Assembly (NCBI GenBank): GCA_030055465.1 | Contig: JASFYF010000001.1 | Coordinates: 762,447-826,446, forward strand | DNA: 64,000 bases | DNA from: Candidatus Nezhaarchaeota archaeon | GTDB lineage: Archaea; Thermoproteota; Methanomethylicia; Nezhaarchaeales; WYZ-LMO8 | Direction: 5' to 3' | Shown: positions 1 to 9,378 of the stretch, one piece after another | Layout of the letters: every line of letters begins with the position of its first letter | Position numbering within the stretch: position 1 is the first letter of the stretch | Notes under the pieces: model-generated | Told to the model about the DNA's origin: nothing | The model's database searches: none | Seen by the model: only the letters and a program-made list of their open reading frames with translations | Position numbers and translations under genes: made by a program

Positions 1-367
1 CGTCGTAGACCCTGCTGAAGCCGCTTCGCCTTAAGGTCTCGTCCTCTAGGCCGATTCTCCTAAGCCTGTAGTGCCCTCCCCCGAAGGCCATTAGAAGGTC
101 GTGGGTTACGTTGGCCCCCGTCGACACCACAACGTTGAAGAGCCCCCTCCGGATGGCCTCGCGAACCACGCCCCTTAAACCAGCCGGCACCACGGCGCCC
201 GCCAAGGCTAGGATCCTCAGCTCACATGTTGACGCCATCTCCTCCAGTATTTCGAGGGCCTCCCCGAGGCTCCTCCCATTGAACGCCGTCCCAGCCATGC
301 CCCTTAAAAGCTCCTTCACATCGCGGGAGGCCCTCAACTCCTCCACGCAGCCGAGAAGCCTATCCAT
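1..367 (-). CDS. Deoxyhypusine synthase-like protein, N-terminal part, runs off window edge
   Basis: Not in ORF track because no stop lies in the window. Reverse translation from CAT at 365-367: MDRLLGCVEELRASRDVKELLRGMAGTAFNGRSLGEALEILEEMASTCELRILALAGAVVPAGLRGVVREAIRRGLFNVVVSTGANVTHDLLMAFGGGHYRLRR. It aligns with the full DHS at 58072 (LLRAMAETAYQGRKLGEVYEVMLKMFEDPQVTIFMGLAGSMSTAGMWKIVKWMIDEGFIDVLVSTGANISEDIL). Confidence 0.85.
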   Translation of the reverse strand, partial: MDRLLGCVEELRASRDVKELLRGMAGTAFNGRSLGEALEILEEMASTCELRILALAGAVVPAGLRGVVREAIRRGLFNVVVSTGANVTHDLLMAFGGGHYRLRRIGLEDETLRRSGFSRVYD

Positions 368-739
368 AAGCTTTCACCACAAGTTAAATCGAGGCTTGAA
401 GCCTTAACTTCTTTCCTCGAGGCGTCCTCAGCCGCTCAGGGCCCTCACGCGTAAACGCTTTTAAGCGGCATTCACTCATCCCTTTTTGGGCGATGAGGAG
501 TACCAATCCGCGTGAACGGGTGATCTCACCGTCTCACACTGAGCCCCTCCTCCACTCGAAGCCCCAAGCGCTGAGCGCCCTTCCATCAACTACCGGGAAT
601 GAGATTGCGCGCGGGTTTGGGCTTAGCCCTAAACGCCCTTGATGCCGCTTGCGAAGCCCAGAGCGGCCCTGAACCGCCTGTGGGCGCCGCGGCGTGGCCG
701 CGGTTGTTGGGATGCAAAAAAAGTTGTTGTTTTTTGGGT

Positions 740-1027
740 TTACCCCTTAACCCTCTTTATGAGCTGTTCGACGGGTATGGCTGGCATGCTCATTATTTGG
801 ACCGTGCCTCTTGAGCCGAGCTCCACGGATATTCTGGCTATAGTCTCGTTGTCGGGCGCCTCAACCACGTTGACGAAGTCGTAGGGCCCCAGGACGGCGT
901 ACTGCTCGAGGACTTTGGCTCCGAAGGACTCTATCTCCTTGTTGACCTCCAGTATCCTCTCGGGCCTCTGCTTCACCGTTTTCCTTCCCTCAGGGGTGAG
1001 GGTGGAGAGGAGCACGTATATGCCCAT
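740..1027 (-). CDS. GYD domain protein
   Basis: 95 aa: MGIYVLLSTLTPEGRKTVKQRPERILEVNKEIESFGAKVLEQYAVLGPYDFVNVVEAPDNETIARISVELGSRGTVQIMSMPAIPVEQLI; typical GYD-family pattern. Confidence 0.88.
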   Translation of the reverse strand: MGIYVLLSTLTPEGRKTVKQRPERILEVNKEIESFGAKVLEQYAVLGPYDFVNVVEAPDNETIARISVELGSRGTVQIMSMPAIPVEQLIKRVKG

Positions 1028-1354
1028 GGCTGAGCCTCCAACTATATTTGTCTCTGTAGCGTTATATATTGTTATCCGAGCTGATTACCGGGGCGGCTGC
1101 GGGTGGAGCCTCCTCGAGGGAGGATGGTGAAAGCGGAGCGTTGCGCCCTCAGCCAGCCTCCGAGGCTTAGGGCCTCAGCCCTCCCGCTTAAGCCCTTGGA
1201 GCACCCGCTCTACTCGTCAAAGGCTTTTCTCCAGGATTCAATAGGTTTAAGGCGCCTCCTCGTCGTTTTCGGGAAAAAACTTATTAAAGTTCCTCTTTTC
1301 AAGAGAATCGAACCTTAGAGGGTTTCGTGGATCCCTTCAGAGTGGTGGAGGAGC

Positions 1355-1750
1355 GTGGTAACGCTCTCGTCGGTTGATGTGAGCTGCAGGGAGTGTCTCG
1401 CCTCCATAAGGAGGCTTGCCCTGAGGAGGGGCCTGTGGTTTAAGGTCTTGAACCAGTTTGAGAGGGCGGCCGTGGAGTTGACTATAATGACCTTGGAGCG
1501 CGTAAGGAGCTTCAGCTTGAGGAGGGTTCTCACCTGCATCGCCTCGAAGGTTTTAGAGGCCGTCAAGGCTAGGTCCATTAAGGCCAAGGCCTTGGAGGTC
1601 GGCCGCTCCCTAGCTGAGAGGGTGGCTCAGTTGGCCTTCAGGCTTGGGAACCGGAGGGCTTTGGCATGGGCCCGCGACCCGGGCTTCATAATGTACTTGG
1701 GTATAAGCTGGCTTAACACCTCGCCCATATTCAGGGGTTCAGCCTCCTAG
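1355..1750 (+). CDS. Hypothetical protein at head of MoxR/DUF58 operon
   Basis: 131 aa ORF with GTG start; codon usage resembles neighbours. Antisense ORF 1315-1587 is less convincing. Confidence 0.5.
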   Translation: MVTLSSVDVSCRECLASIRRLALRRGLWFKVLNQFERAAVELTIMTLERVRSFSLRRVLTCIASKVLEAVKARSIKAKALEVGRSLAERVAQLAFRLGNRRALAWARDPGFIMYLGISWLNTSPIFRGSAS

Positions 1751-1875
1751 GACCATGAAAGCCCTCGAGAGCCTTAGGCGTTCACGCCGGCGCATGGCGG
1801 CCCCGCAGCCGTGGATGAGCGTTTTTCCCAGCGCCTTACCTAAACCTGCTGACGCCTTGGGCTTGAGGGTGAACG

Positions 1876-2601
1876 GTGGCCGTTGACAGGAACGCGGTTT
1901 ACGGGTCCGCCTTGGCCCTGTTCGGGTTGGTGTTGGCCCTGGGATCCTACCTGCTGCTGGGCAGCGTTCCACTGACGGCCCTGGGCATAGGCATGGTGGT
2001 TGTCGGGGCCGCTTGGGCCTTGACGCCTGTTCAGCCCGTGCCCGAGAGGAGCGTCGCCGAGCTTGTCGAGTCGTCGTGCAGCAACGTGGAGGCCTTCCTG
2101 GAGCTGCTTGGAGCCTCGGGGAGGGCGGTTTACGTTCCGTCGAGGGTGGGAGTCGTCGCTTACGTCCCCTTGAACGGATCCAGCGCGCCGTTGAGCTACG
2201 TCGCCGAGAACCCCGACAAGCCAGTTGTGAGGGTTGGTGGATCACTCGGCGTGGTTGTGGTGCCCCCCAGGCCTAGGCTGGTGAGCCATAATCCTGGGCC
2301 CCCCGAAGGAGACTTGGAGTCCGCCCTCAGGCAGGTGATGGTGGAGGAGTCCGGGGTTGCCGAGTCCGTTAGAGCCGTTGTTTCGGGAGACGCAGTGGTG
2401 GTGGAGGTGCGCAGGCCCAGGATTGAGGTTGGGCATCCGAGGTTCAGGCTTGTCATGGGCTCCCTGGCGTCGTGCATAGCCGCTCAAGCCGTTGCCGCGG
2501 CGACCTCGAGGCCGGTCACGATAGTCGACGAGTCAAGGGAAGGAGATAGGCTCGTCACTCGCTTGAGGCTTCTGGATTGGACAGGAGCAGCCTCTACCTG
2601 A
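1876..2601 (+). CDS. Membrane-anchored hypothetical protein, two N-terminal TM segments
   Basis: 241 aa ORF, start-stop overlap with next gene, co-directional with the MoxR/DUF58 operon. Confidence 0.75.
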   Translation: MAVDRNAVYGSALALFGLVLALGSYLLLGSVPLTALGIGMVVVGAAWALTPVQPVPERSVAELVESSCSNVEAFLELLGASGRAVYVPSRVGVVAYVPLNGSSAPLSYVAENPDKPVVRVGGSLGVVVVPPRPRLVSHNPGPPEGDLESALRQVMVEESGVAESVRAVVSGDAVVVEVRRPRIEVGHPRFRLVMGSLASCIAAQAVAAATSRPVTIVDESREGDRLVTRLRLLDWTGAAST

Positions 2602-2822
2602 TATCGCTGGCATCGGCGGTTTCCTTGGCCACCTCCTTCCTAGCAGCCTTGGGGGAGGCTAGGCTTGACGTCTACGTTAGCGTGTTCACCTTGATATACC
2701 TCGCGTTTAAGGCCCTGTTTAGGCCGGCCACCAGGACCGTGGACTTCCTTGAGGCGGCCCTTGTGGCGTCGTTCTCCATAATAGTCGCCTTAAGGATCAT
2801 GGAGGTCCTCGCGGGGCGTTGA
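2577..2822 (+). CDS. Small membrane protein
   Basis: 81 aa hydrophobic ORF overlapping both neighbours by a few bases, as in a translationally coupled operon. Confidence 0.7.
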   Translation: MDRSSLYLISLASAVSLATSFLAALGEARLDVYVSVFTLIYLAFKALFRPATRTVDFLEAALVASFSIIVALRIMEVLAGR

Positions 2823-4708
2823 GCTCCAGCCTTAAGGGTAGGGGCTTCATGGTTGCGGCGGCCTTGGCCGTTGCCGTCGGCCTAGCCGTTGGGCTAATCG
2901 TTTGGCCGCCTCCAGCTCCAAGGCCGATCCCAAGGCACGTGGACCCATCGGCCGAAGCCGACGTGCTCCCGCTTCCCAGGTTCATGCTTCTCCTAGTGTT
3001 AAAGCCCCTCGACGACTTGGTTAGCTACAATTTCTCGGGGGTGAGCGGGGAACTCGAAGCGCTGGGGAACTCCTACGCCCCAGCCGGCTTAAGGTTCCTC
3101 GTTGATAGGTTCTGCACCCTGATGAGCCGGGTGGCCGAGGACTTAAACGAGACGGACTTGCTGCTCGACAGGGCCGAGCTCGCCGCTGCCTTGGGGCTGT
3201 GGGGAGACGTGGAGGCCGCGCTGGGCAAGGCCAAGGTTAGGCTTGCGCAGGCCAACGTGACCTGCGCTGAGCTTAGGCTCGCATCCAAGGAGCTCGCCGA
3301 GGCGTTCTCCCTTCCGAGGCTTGAGGTGTACGCGAGGCTTGAGGCGCTCGAATCGATGATCCGCGAGATGCACCGCAGGCTCTTGGGGCTCTTGGAGGTC
3401 GTTGAGAGGAGGCCCCAGCTGAAGGCGACCTCGATTACCATTAGCGTTGAGCCCTCAACCACCTGGACGGGGGGCGCGGTCAGCGTGGCTGGGAGACTCA
3501 CCTCGATGGGTGAGCCGCTGGCCGGCAGGGGCATCTCGCTCCTGGTGGATGGGGTCAGGGCCCTAAGCGTACCAACCGCCTCCGACGGTTCCTTCACGGC
3601 TCGGCTTAGCCTGCCATACCTCTACAAGGAGCTTGTGGCTGTCCAGGCAGTATACACCCCCGCCGAGAGCGACGCATACCTCTACGCGCCCTCTTCAGCT
3701 GAGGCCTACGTACACCTGCTGTTCTACACCTCCACTGTGATAGTTGAGCCCGTGGGGACGGTTATGCCCGGGAAGGCCTTCACCGTTAGGGGATGCGTGG
3801 AGGGCGCCGCCGCCCACCCCTCCTACACCGTCTCGATTTCGTGGGCTGGTGGAACATTGAGCACTCCGCTGAGGGAGGGCGTGTTCGAGGCCGTTTTGAC
3901 TGTGCCCGACAGCATTGCCTCGGGGAGCTACGCGTTGAAGGTTTCCGTTCCGGCCTCCGACGTGTTCGCGCCGGCTAGGGGGGAAACCGCGGTTACCGTG
4001 GAGAGGCTTCCAGTACGCTTGGAGGTGAACGCGCCGCCGGTTGCGCTGGCCGGCTTTGAGGCCGTCGTGTCGGGCTTCTTCAGCTCCGACGGGTTGAGGG
4101 AGGCGGCCGTCAGGGTCAGCTTGGCCGGCCAGACGCGGCTTGCCAACTCAAGCGGGGGCTTCGCGGTTGGCGTTGGGGTTCCCCTCACAGCCTTAACCGG
4201 TCTCCATGCCTGCAGGGTTTCGGTTTCCCCCCGCGACCCGTGGTTTGAGGGGGCCTCCTGGGAGGGGGAGGTCCTGGTTGTCAACCCCATCACGATGGCG
4301 GCTCCGGTGGGCTTGGCGGCCGCCGCAGCCTTGAAGCTTGCGGAGAGGAGGCCTAAGGTCGGTGGGAGGCCTTCGGAGCGTGGTCCCCCATCGGGGGGTG
4401 GATCTGAGGCCGCCGTCCCCCTGAGGGAGGCGGATTCAGGGGCCTTGAGGCTTATCTTAAACATGTACTGGGAGGCCGTCGGAGTAGTTGAGGGGGCGCT
4501 CGGCGTGAGGATGGCGCCCCCAACGACGATAGGGGAGTTCCTGGCTTCGGCCTCTCCAATGCTTGGGCCGCTCCGCGGGGCCTTCGAGGTTTTGTCTGAG
4601 GCAGCCGAGCGCGCCTTGTACTCTCCGAGCCTGCCGGTTGAGATGCTTCCGTCGGCTAGAAGGGCGCTTGAGGAGCTTAGGGGGCTTCGCGGTGCACGTG
4701 CCTCTTAG
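2819..4708 (+). CDS. Secreted/membrane protein with Ig-like repeats and C-terminal DUF4129-like domain
   Basis: 629 aa; signal/TM at N-terminus, beta-rich repeats (SITISVEPSTTWTGGAVSVAGRL...), C-terminal LRLILNMYWEAVGVVEGALGVRMAPPTTIGEFLA as in DUF4129 proteins of DUF58 operons. Confidence 0.78.
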   Translation: MSSSLKGRGFMVAAALAVAVGLAVGLIVWPPPAPRPIPRHVDPSAEADVLPLPRFMLLLVLKPLDDLVSYNFSGVSGELEALGNSYAPAGLRFLVDRFCTLMSRVAEDLNETDLLLDRAELAAALGLWGDVEAALGKAKVRLAQANVTCAELRLASKELAEAFSLPRLEVYARLEALESMIREMHRRLLGLLEVVERRPQLKATSITISVEPSTTWTGGAVSVAGRLTSMGEPLAGRGISLLVDGVRALSVPTASDGSFTARLSLPYLYKELVAVQAVYTPAESDAYLYAPSSAEAYVHLLFYTSTVIVEPVGTVMPGKAFTVRGCVEGAAAHPSYTVSISWAGGTLSTPLREGVFEAVLTVPDSIASGSYALKVSVPASDVFAPARGETAVTVERLPVRLEVNAPPVALAGFEAVVSGFFSSDGLREAAVRVSLAGQTRLANSSGGFAVGVGVPLTALTGLHACRVSVSPRDPWFEGASWEGEVLVVNPITMAAPVGLAAAAALKLAERRPKVGGRPSERGPPSGGGSEAAVPLREADSGALRLILNMYWEAVGVVEGALGVRMAPPTTIGEFLASASPMLGPLRGAFEVLSEAAERALYSPSLPVEMLPSARRALEELRGLRGARAS

Positions 4709-5672
4709 GGCACTCATCTGCGGGGCGGCGGTAGCGCTGGTTGTTTTGGCGTGCGCCTCAGCCGTGGTGCCGCCGTCGGAGGACTTCAACCCCTCAAACC
4801 CGTACTGGAACGGGTTGGAGCGGTTCTGCAGGGCCTTCAACGCTTCGGCTATCAGCTCGCCTGAGGCTCTGGACCCTGGCTCAACGGTGCTCTTCGTTGT
4901 TGGTCCATCGTTTGACGCGTCGGCGAGGGCGGAGGCCTGGAAGCTCTTCGTGGAGGGCGGAGGGATCCTCGTCCTCATGGATGAGGTGGGCCTCGTAAAC
5001 GGCTTCCTGGAGTCGCTGGGCTTGGAGGTTAGGGTGAACGGGTCGCCCATGCTTGACGCCGCCTTCTACTATAGGAGCTGGAGGCTTCCAAGGGCATCCT
5101 CGCTTGGCCTGAGCGACGTCACGGAGGGCGTTGAGTCGGTGGTGATAGATGTGCCGTCGGTGCTGGAGCTCCGCGGGAACGCTGAGGGATTAAGAGTGCT
5201 GGCTTGGTCCTCAAGCTTCAGCTTCCTCGACGTGAATCGAGATGGGGAGCCCTCGCAGGGGGAGCCCTCAGGACCATTCCCTCTCGCGGTTGAGGCTTCA
5301 TACGGCAGGGGCCGCATCCTCCTGTTCTCGGATTCAAGCATCCCGGTGAACGGGGTCGTGGAGCTTGGGGACAACTTAAAGCTGCTTGAAAGCGTTGCCT
5401 CCGGTAGAAGGGTAGCTGTGGATGTTGGCGTGTGGAGTAGGCCGACCTCGTCGATTTTCAGGGAGCTGGTGCTCTCAGCGCGGAGCGCTGCATCAAGCCC
5501 GGACGTTAAGTACTCCTTAGCCGCCGTGGCTTTGGCCGCATCGCTCTACGTTGGGTTGAAGGCTGGAGGCCCCGCCGTTGGGGCGGAGCCGCTGGAAGAG
5601 CTTATGAGGAGGCACCCTGACTGGGACAGGAGGATCCTCGAGGAGCTTTGGAGGGAGATGGAGAGGTGCTGA
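4692..5672 (+). CDS. DUF4350-like protein
   Basis: Trimmed from ORF 4563-5672 to the GTG at 4692 (VHVPLRALICGAAVALVVLACASAVV...), just upstream of the preceding stop. Contains VLFVVGPSFDASARAEAWKLFVEGGGILVLMDE...GRGRILLFSDSSI. Confidence 0.78.
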   Translation: MHVPLRALICGAAVALVVLACASAVVPPSEDFNPSNPYWNGLERFCRAFNASAISSPEALDPGSTVLFVVGPSFDASARAEAWKLFVEGGGILVLMDEVGLVNGFLESLGLEVRVNGSPMLDAAFYYRSWRLPRASSLGLSDVTEGVESVVIDVPSVLELRGNAEGLRVLAWSSSFSFLDVNRDGEPSQGEPSGPFPLAVEASYGRGRILLFSDSSIPVNGVVELGDNLKLLESVASGRRVAVDVGVWSRPTSSIFRELVLSARSAASSPDVKYSLAAVALAASLYVGLKAGGPAVGAEPLEELMRRHPDWDRRILEELWREMERC

Positions 5673-6592
5673 GCGGCGCCTTGGGGCTCGTGCTCTCCGA
5701 GGTGGAGAGGTTCATCGTTGGGAATAGGGATGTGCTCGAGATGATGCTCGTCGCGCTGCTGTCGGAGGGCCACATATTGCTTGAGGGCCCTCCGGGCACC
5801 GCGAAGACGCTCATGGCTAAGACGTTTGCCCGGGCCTTGGGCGTTGGGTTCTCGAGGATTCAGATGACCCCTGACACCCTTCCCGCGGACATCCTCGGGT
5901 TTACCGTTTACAGCTTTAAGGACTCGGACTTCCACGTTAGGAGGGGGCCAATATTCTCGAACGTGGTCCTCGTGGATGAGCTTAACAGGGCTCCCCCTAA
6001 GACTCAGGCGGCCTTCCTTGAGGTTATGCAGGAGGGCCAGGTGACCATTGAGGGAAGGGCGTACAGCGTTGAGAGGCCCTTCCTAGTGATAGCCACCCAG
6101 ATGCCCTATGGAGCCGCTGGCACCTATCCCCTAACCGACGTGCAGAGGGATAGGTTCGCCTTCAACGTGAAGGTCGCGCACGCCTCCAAGGATGAGGAGG
6201 CCGAGATCCTCGAGAGGGTGGACGAGATAGATGCCTCTGAGGTTAGGAGGGTTGCCGGGAGGGAGGAGATCCTTAAGGCTGTGGACGCCGCCAGGCGGGT
6301 TCACGTCTCCGAGGCGGTGAGGCGCTACATAGTTGACCTCGTATTTGCGTTGAGGGGTAACCCCGCGGTCGCCGACGGGCCGAGCGCTAGGGGGAGCATA
6401 TGGCTTATGAAGGCCGCTAGGGCCCGCGCCCTCCTCCACGGGAGGGAGTACGTGCTGCCTGACGACGTTAAGGCCGTCGCCGTGCACGTGCTGAGGCACA
6501 GGGTGACGTTGAGGAGGGAGCTGCTGGAGGAGGCTGATGTGGAGAAGCTGATAGCCGACGCCTTGAAGTCCACTCCGGTGCCCAAGCGGTGA
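5648..6592 (+). CDS. MoxR-family AAA+ ATPase
   Basis: Walker A EGPPGTAKT, VLVDELNRAPPKTQAAFLEVMQEGQVTIEG, ATQMPYGAAGTYPLTDVQRDRF. Confidence 0.96.
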   Translation: MEGDGEVLSGALGLVLSEVERFIVGNRDVLEMMLVALLSEGHILLEGPPGTAKTLMAKTFARALGVGFSRIQMTPDTLPADILGFTVYSFKDSDFHVRRGPIFSNVVLVDELNRAPPKTQAAFLEVMQEGQVTIEGRAYSVERPFLVIATQMPYGAAGTYPLTDVQRDRFAFNVKVAHASKDEEAEILERVDEIDASEVRRVAGREEILKAVDAARRVHVSEAVRRYIVDLVFALRGNPAVADGPSARGSIWLMKAARARALLHGREYVLPDDVKAVAVHVLRHRVTLRRELLEEADVEKLIADALKSTPVPKR

Positions 6593-7842
6593 GGAGGCTG
6601 AAGGTTGAAGCCCGCGGAAGAGCACTTATTGCCTCGGCCGTTGTTCTGCTGGCCTTCGGAGGACTCTTCGGAGACGCGCTGATGCTCTGCGCCTCCCTTA
6701 TCCCCTCCGCGCTGGCTGCGGCCTCGCTTGCATCGGCGGCCCGCCTGTCCAGGTGGATCCCCCTAAACGTGAGGGTTGAGCCCTCCTCGGTGTCCCTGAG
6801 GCTCGTCGCCGGCGGAAAGAAATCCGTGAAGGTTACTGTAGCCTCTCCAGGGTGGATGGCCTTCAGGTTTAGGCACCCTCTCAGGTTCTTCTCGGTTCAC
6901 CCTGAGCGGTGCGCTGGCGGCGGGCTTCTGCTGGAGGCCTCCCCGGAGGTTTCCGGGCGCTACTCGTCTGGTCACCTGGAGGTTGAGGCTGAGGCCCTCC
7001 TAGGGGCCTTCTCGGTTCGGGCTGCGGTGCCGTTCAGGTGCGACGTAACGGTGATTCCGAGGGTTGTTCCGGCGGCCTTGGAGGCCCTTAGGCTCGCGCT
7101 TTCGACTTCGCCTGGAGGGGCTCTCGGCGAGGCCTCACTGCCCCAGAGGATTGGCAGGGGCTTGGAGTACGCTGAGACCGATGAGTACCTTCCTGGGGAC
7201 GACGTTAGGAGGATAGACTGGAAGGCCACGGCTAGGCTGGGGAGGCTTATGGTTAAGAGGTTCCACGAGGAGCTGGGTGGAGACGTGAACCTCATATTCG
7301 ATTTGAAGTCTTCAAGCCCAGCTTCAAGGGACCTGTCCGCGACGGTTTTCCTCAGCTTGGCGACGGCGCTCTCGGCATCAGAGGTGCCGTACAGGATAAC
7401 ACTCCTGCACCCCGACGGGAGGGCTGAGGCCTTCAAGTTCAGGGATTGGAAGAGCGCCCTGCTAACCGCCGTGAACCACGCTTTAAGCGCCGTGGAGGTC
7501 GGCTACTCCTACCTCTACGAGGTGTTGGCTCCATCCTCGAGCAGGGAGGCCCTCGCGCTTTTGAGGATGCTGGATGGAGCCTACGGCGAGCCTGCAGCAT
7601 CTCATTGGGGGAGTGAAGGGTGGTCGGACGCTGTCGCGGTTTCGTGTCTTGTGGGCGACTTGACGTGGCTTGTCGACGTGCACGAGGAGGCTGAGGGCCG
7701 CGGCGGCAGGCTGCTGGTGTACGCCTGCTCCAAGGCGTGGCTTGGCTGTGGAAGGCTGGAGGAGGCCTACGCGGCTCGGGAGCGCTTCTTCAGGCTTGTC
7801 TCGGCGCTGAGGAGAAGGGGAATTGAGGTTGAGGTGAGGTAG
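6589..7842 (+). CDS. DUF58 domain protein
   Basis: YAETDEYLPGDDVRRIDWKATARLGRLMVKRFHEELGGDV is the DUF58 signature; follows moxR. Confidence 0.95.
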   Translation: MRRLKVEARGRALIASAVVLLAFGGLFGDALMLCASLIPSALAAASLASAARLSRWIPLNVRVEPSSVSLRLVAGGKKSVKVTVASPGWMAFRFRHPLRFFSVHPERCAGGGLLLEASPEVSGRYSSGHLEVEAEALLGAFSVRAAVPFRCDVTVIPRVVPAALEALRLALSTSPGGALGEASLPQRIGRGLEYAETDEYLPGDDVRRIDWKATARLGRLMVKRFHEELGGDVNLIFDLKSSSPASRDLSATVFLSLATALSASEVPYRITLLHPDGRAEAFKFRDWKSALLTAVNHALSAVEVGYSYLYEVLAPSSSREALALLRMLDGAYGEPAASHWGSEGWSDAVAVSCLVGDLTWLVDVHEEAEGRGGRLLVYACSKAWLGCGRLEEAYAARERFFRLVSALRRRGIEVEVR

Positions 7843-7849
7843 GCCCCGG

Positions 7850-9349
7850 ATGCCCGAGCCAGCGCTCCACTTCTCGGTTGTCTTCGCGGTTTCAGCCCCC
7901 CAATTCGGGGTTAGGAGGGCCCTGCCGCTGTCCGCCTTAGCCCTGCTCCCGGACGTCGACGTTCTGTTCGGGGTCCACAGGTCCATGAGCCACTCGGCCG
8001 TCCTTGTTGCCCTGGCCTTCCTGCCGGCGCTCTTGGCCGCCGCGCTTGCAGGGCGCAGGCGCCTGGGCCTAGCTGCAGCATGCTTCGCTGCTGTTCTAAG
8101 CCACCTAGCCTTGGACTGCTTTCAGTCGTATACCCCCCTGCTCTACCCGCTCTGCGGTGAGAGCTTCTGGGTTGACGTTGCTGGGGCAGTCTCGATCTCC
8201 GGGGGAGGCCTTGTCCCCCAGCTGTCGGCGGCGTTGAGGAGCATCCCAACAGAGTTCGCGGCCTTCGAATTCATGGATGCCCCCCTCTTCACCAGGGAGG
8301 GTTTCCTCGCCTCGGCCATGCTGGTCGCCGTTCCCCTCGCCTCGGCCCTCCGGCGGGTGAGGGTTGGTGGGGTAGCCGCTGGAGGTGGCTTTCCGGTTGG
8401 GCTCATGGTGATGGATGGCGGCCTCCGCCTCGAGGCCGTTGACCCCGGGGTCCGCGCCTCCAAGGACCTTGTGACGGTCGTGATACCCACCTTCAACGAG
8501 GAGGAGGGGATAGGCTCAGTGATAGATGAGCTTAGGGCTGAGGGCTACAGGAACATACTTGTGGTTGACGGCTACTCCACCGATAGGACTGTGGAGGTTG
8601 CAAGGTCCAAGGGCGTCGAGGTCGTCTACCAGAGCGGGTTTGGTAAGGCTGGCGCCGTGGCCACAGCCATAGGGCTCGTGTCAACCCCCTACGTGGTGTT
8701 CATGGATGGGGATGGAACCTACGACCCTAAGGACATAGAGGCCCTGCTTAGGCATGCGGGCGGCTACGACGAGGTCATAGGCTTGAGGTCCCAGAGGGAG
8801 AACATCCCGCTCCTGCACAGGTTTGGGAACAGGGTGATAAGCTCGGTGTTCAGCTTGATGTTGGGGAGGAGGGTTAGGGACCCGTGCAGCGGCATGTACC
8901 TTTTGAGGAGCGACTTCGCGAGGAGGCTTGAGATATCATCGTCTGGGTTCGACGTGGAGGTTGAGATTGCAGCTCAGGCAGCCTCTTTTGGGAGGATATT
9001 CGAGGTTCCGGTTAGGTATAGGAGGAGGCTTGGGAGGGGGAAGCTGAGGGCTTGCAGGGACGGGTTTAGGATACTCGCGTCGACCGTCAAGATGATGTGG
9101 CTCTACAACCCGGTGTTCCTGGCGTCCCTTATCGTGGCCTTACTAGCGTTTCCGGGGGCAGCGATACTCCTGGAGCAGCTGGTAACGAGGTACCTCTACG
9201 GTTCCTGGTCTCTGGGGTGGTCCTGGGTTGGGCTGGTGATGTTTGTGGCAGGCCTCCAGGGGTTGGCTGTGGTTGCGATATCGGTGATGTTGAGGGGTAT
9301 GGAGAGGAGGCTGATATCGATGCTGGAGGAGGCGAGGAGGGAGCGGTGA
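7850..9349 (+). CDS. Fusion of YdjM-like membrane-bound hydrolase domain and family 2 glycosyltransferase (dolichyl-phosphate hexosyltransferase-like)
   Basis: Single 499 aa frame. N-terminus: ALHFSVVFAVSAPQFGVRRALPLSALALLPDVDVLFGVHRSMSHSAVLV...LSHLALDCF. C-terminus: VTVVIPTFNEEEGIGSVIDELRAEG...FMDGDGTYDPKDIEAL...DPCSGMYLLR plus two TM helices. Confidence 0.88.
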   Translation: MPEPALHFSVVFAVSAPQFGVRRALPLSALALLPDVDVLFGVHRSMSHSAVLVALAFLPALLAAALAGRRRLGLAAACFAAVLSHLALDCFQSYTPLLYPLCGESFWVDVAGAVSISGGGLVPQLSAALRSIPTEFAAFEFMDAPLFTREGFLASAMLVAVPLASALRRVRVGGVAAGGGFPVGLMVMDGGLRLEAVDPGVRASKDLVTVVIPTFNEEEGIGSVIDELRAEGYRNILVVDGYSTDRTVEVARSKGVEVVYQSGFGKAGAVATAIGLVSTPYVVFMDGDGTYDPKDIEALLRHAGGYDEVIGLRSQRENIPLLHRFGNRVISSVFSLMLGRRVRDPCSGMYLLRSDFARRLEISSSGFDVEVEIAAQAASFGRIFEVPVRYRRRLGRGKLRACRDGFRILASTVKMMWLYNPVFLASLIVALLAFPGAAILLEQLVTRYLYGSWSLGWSWVGLVMFVAGLQGLAVVAISVMLRGMERRLISMLEEARRER

Positions 9350-9378
9350 AGGGCTCTAAGCTGGTTGGTGAGGCCTAG

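Noticed and set aside
111-407. ORF 111-407 plus strand
   Set aside because: Antisense shadow of the deoxyhypusine synthase-like gene that runs off the left edge.
1739-5050. Long antisense ORFs (1739-2245, 3073-3597, 3928-4464, 4457-5050 on minus strand)
   Set aside because: Low-complexity Ser/Pro/Arg-rich shadows of GC-rich plus-strand genes that have clear families and coupled starts.
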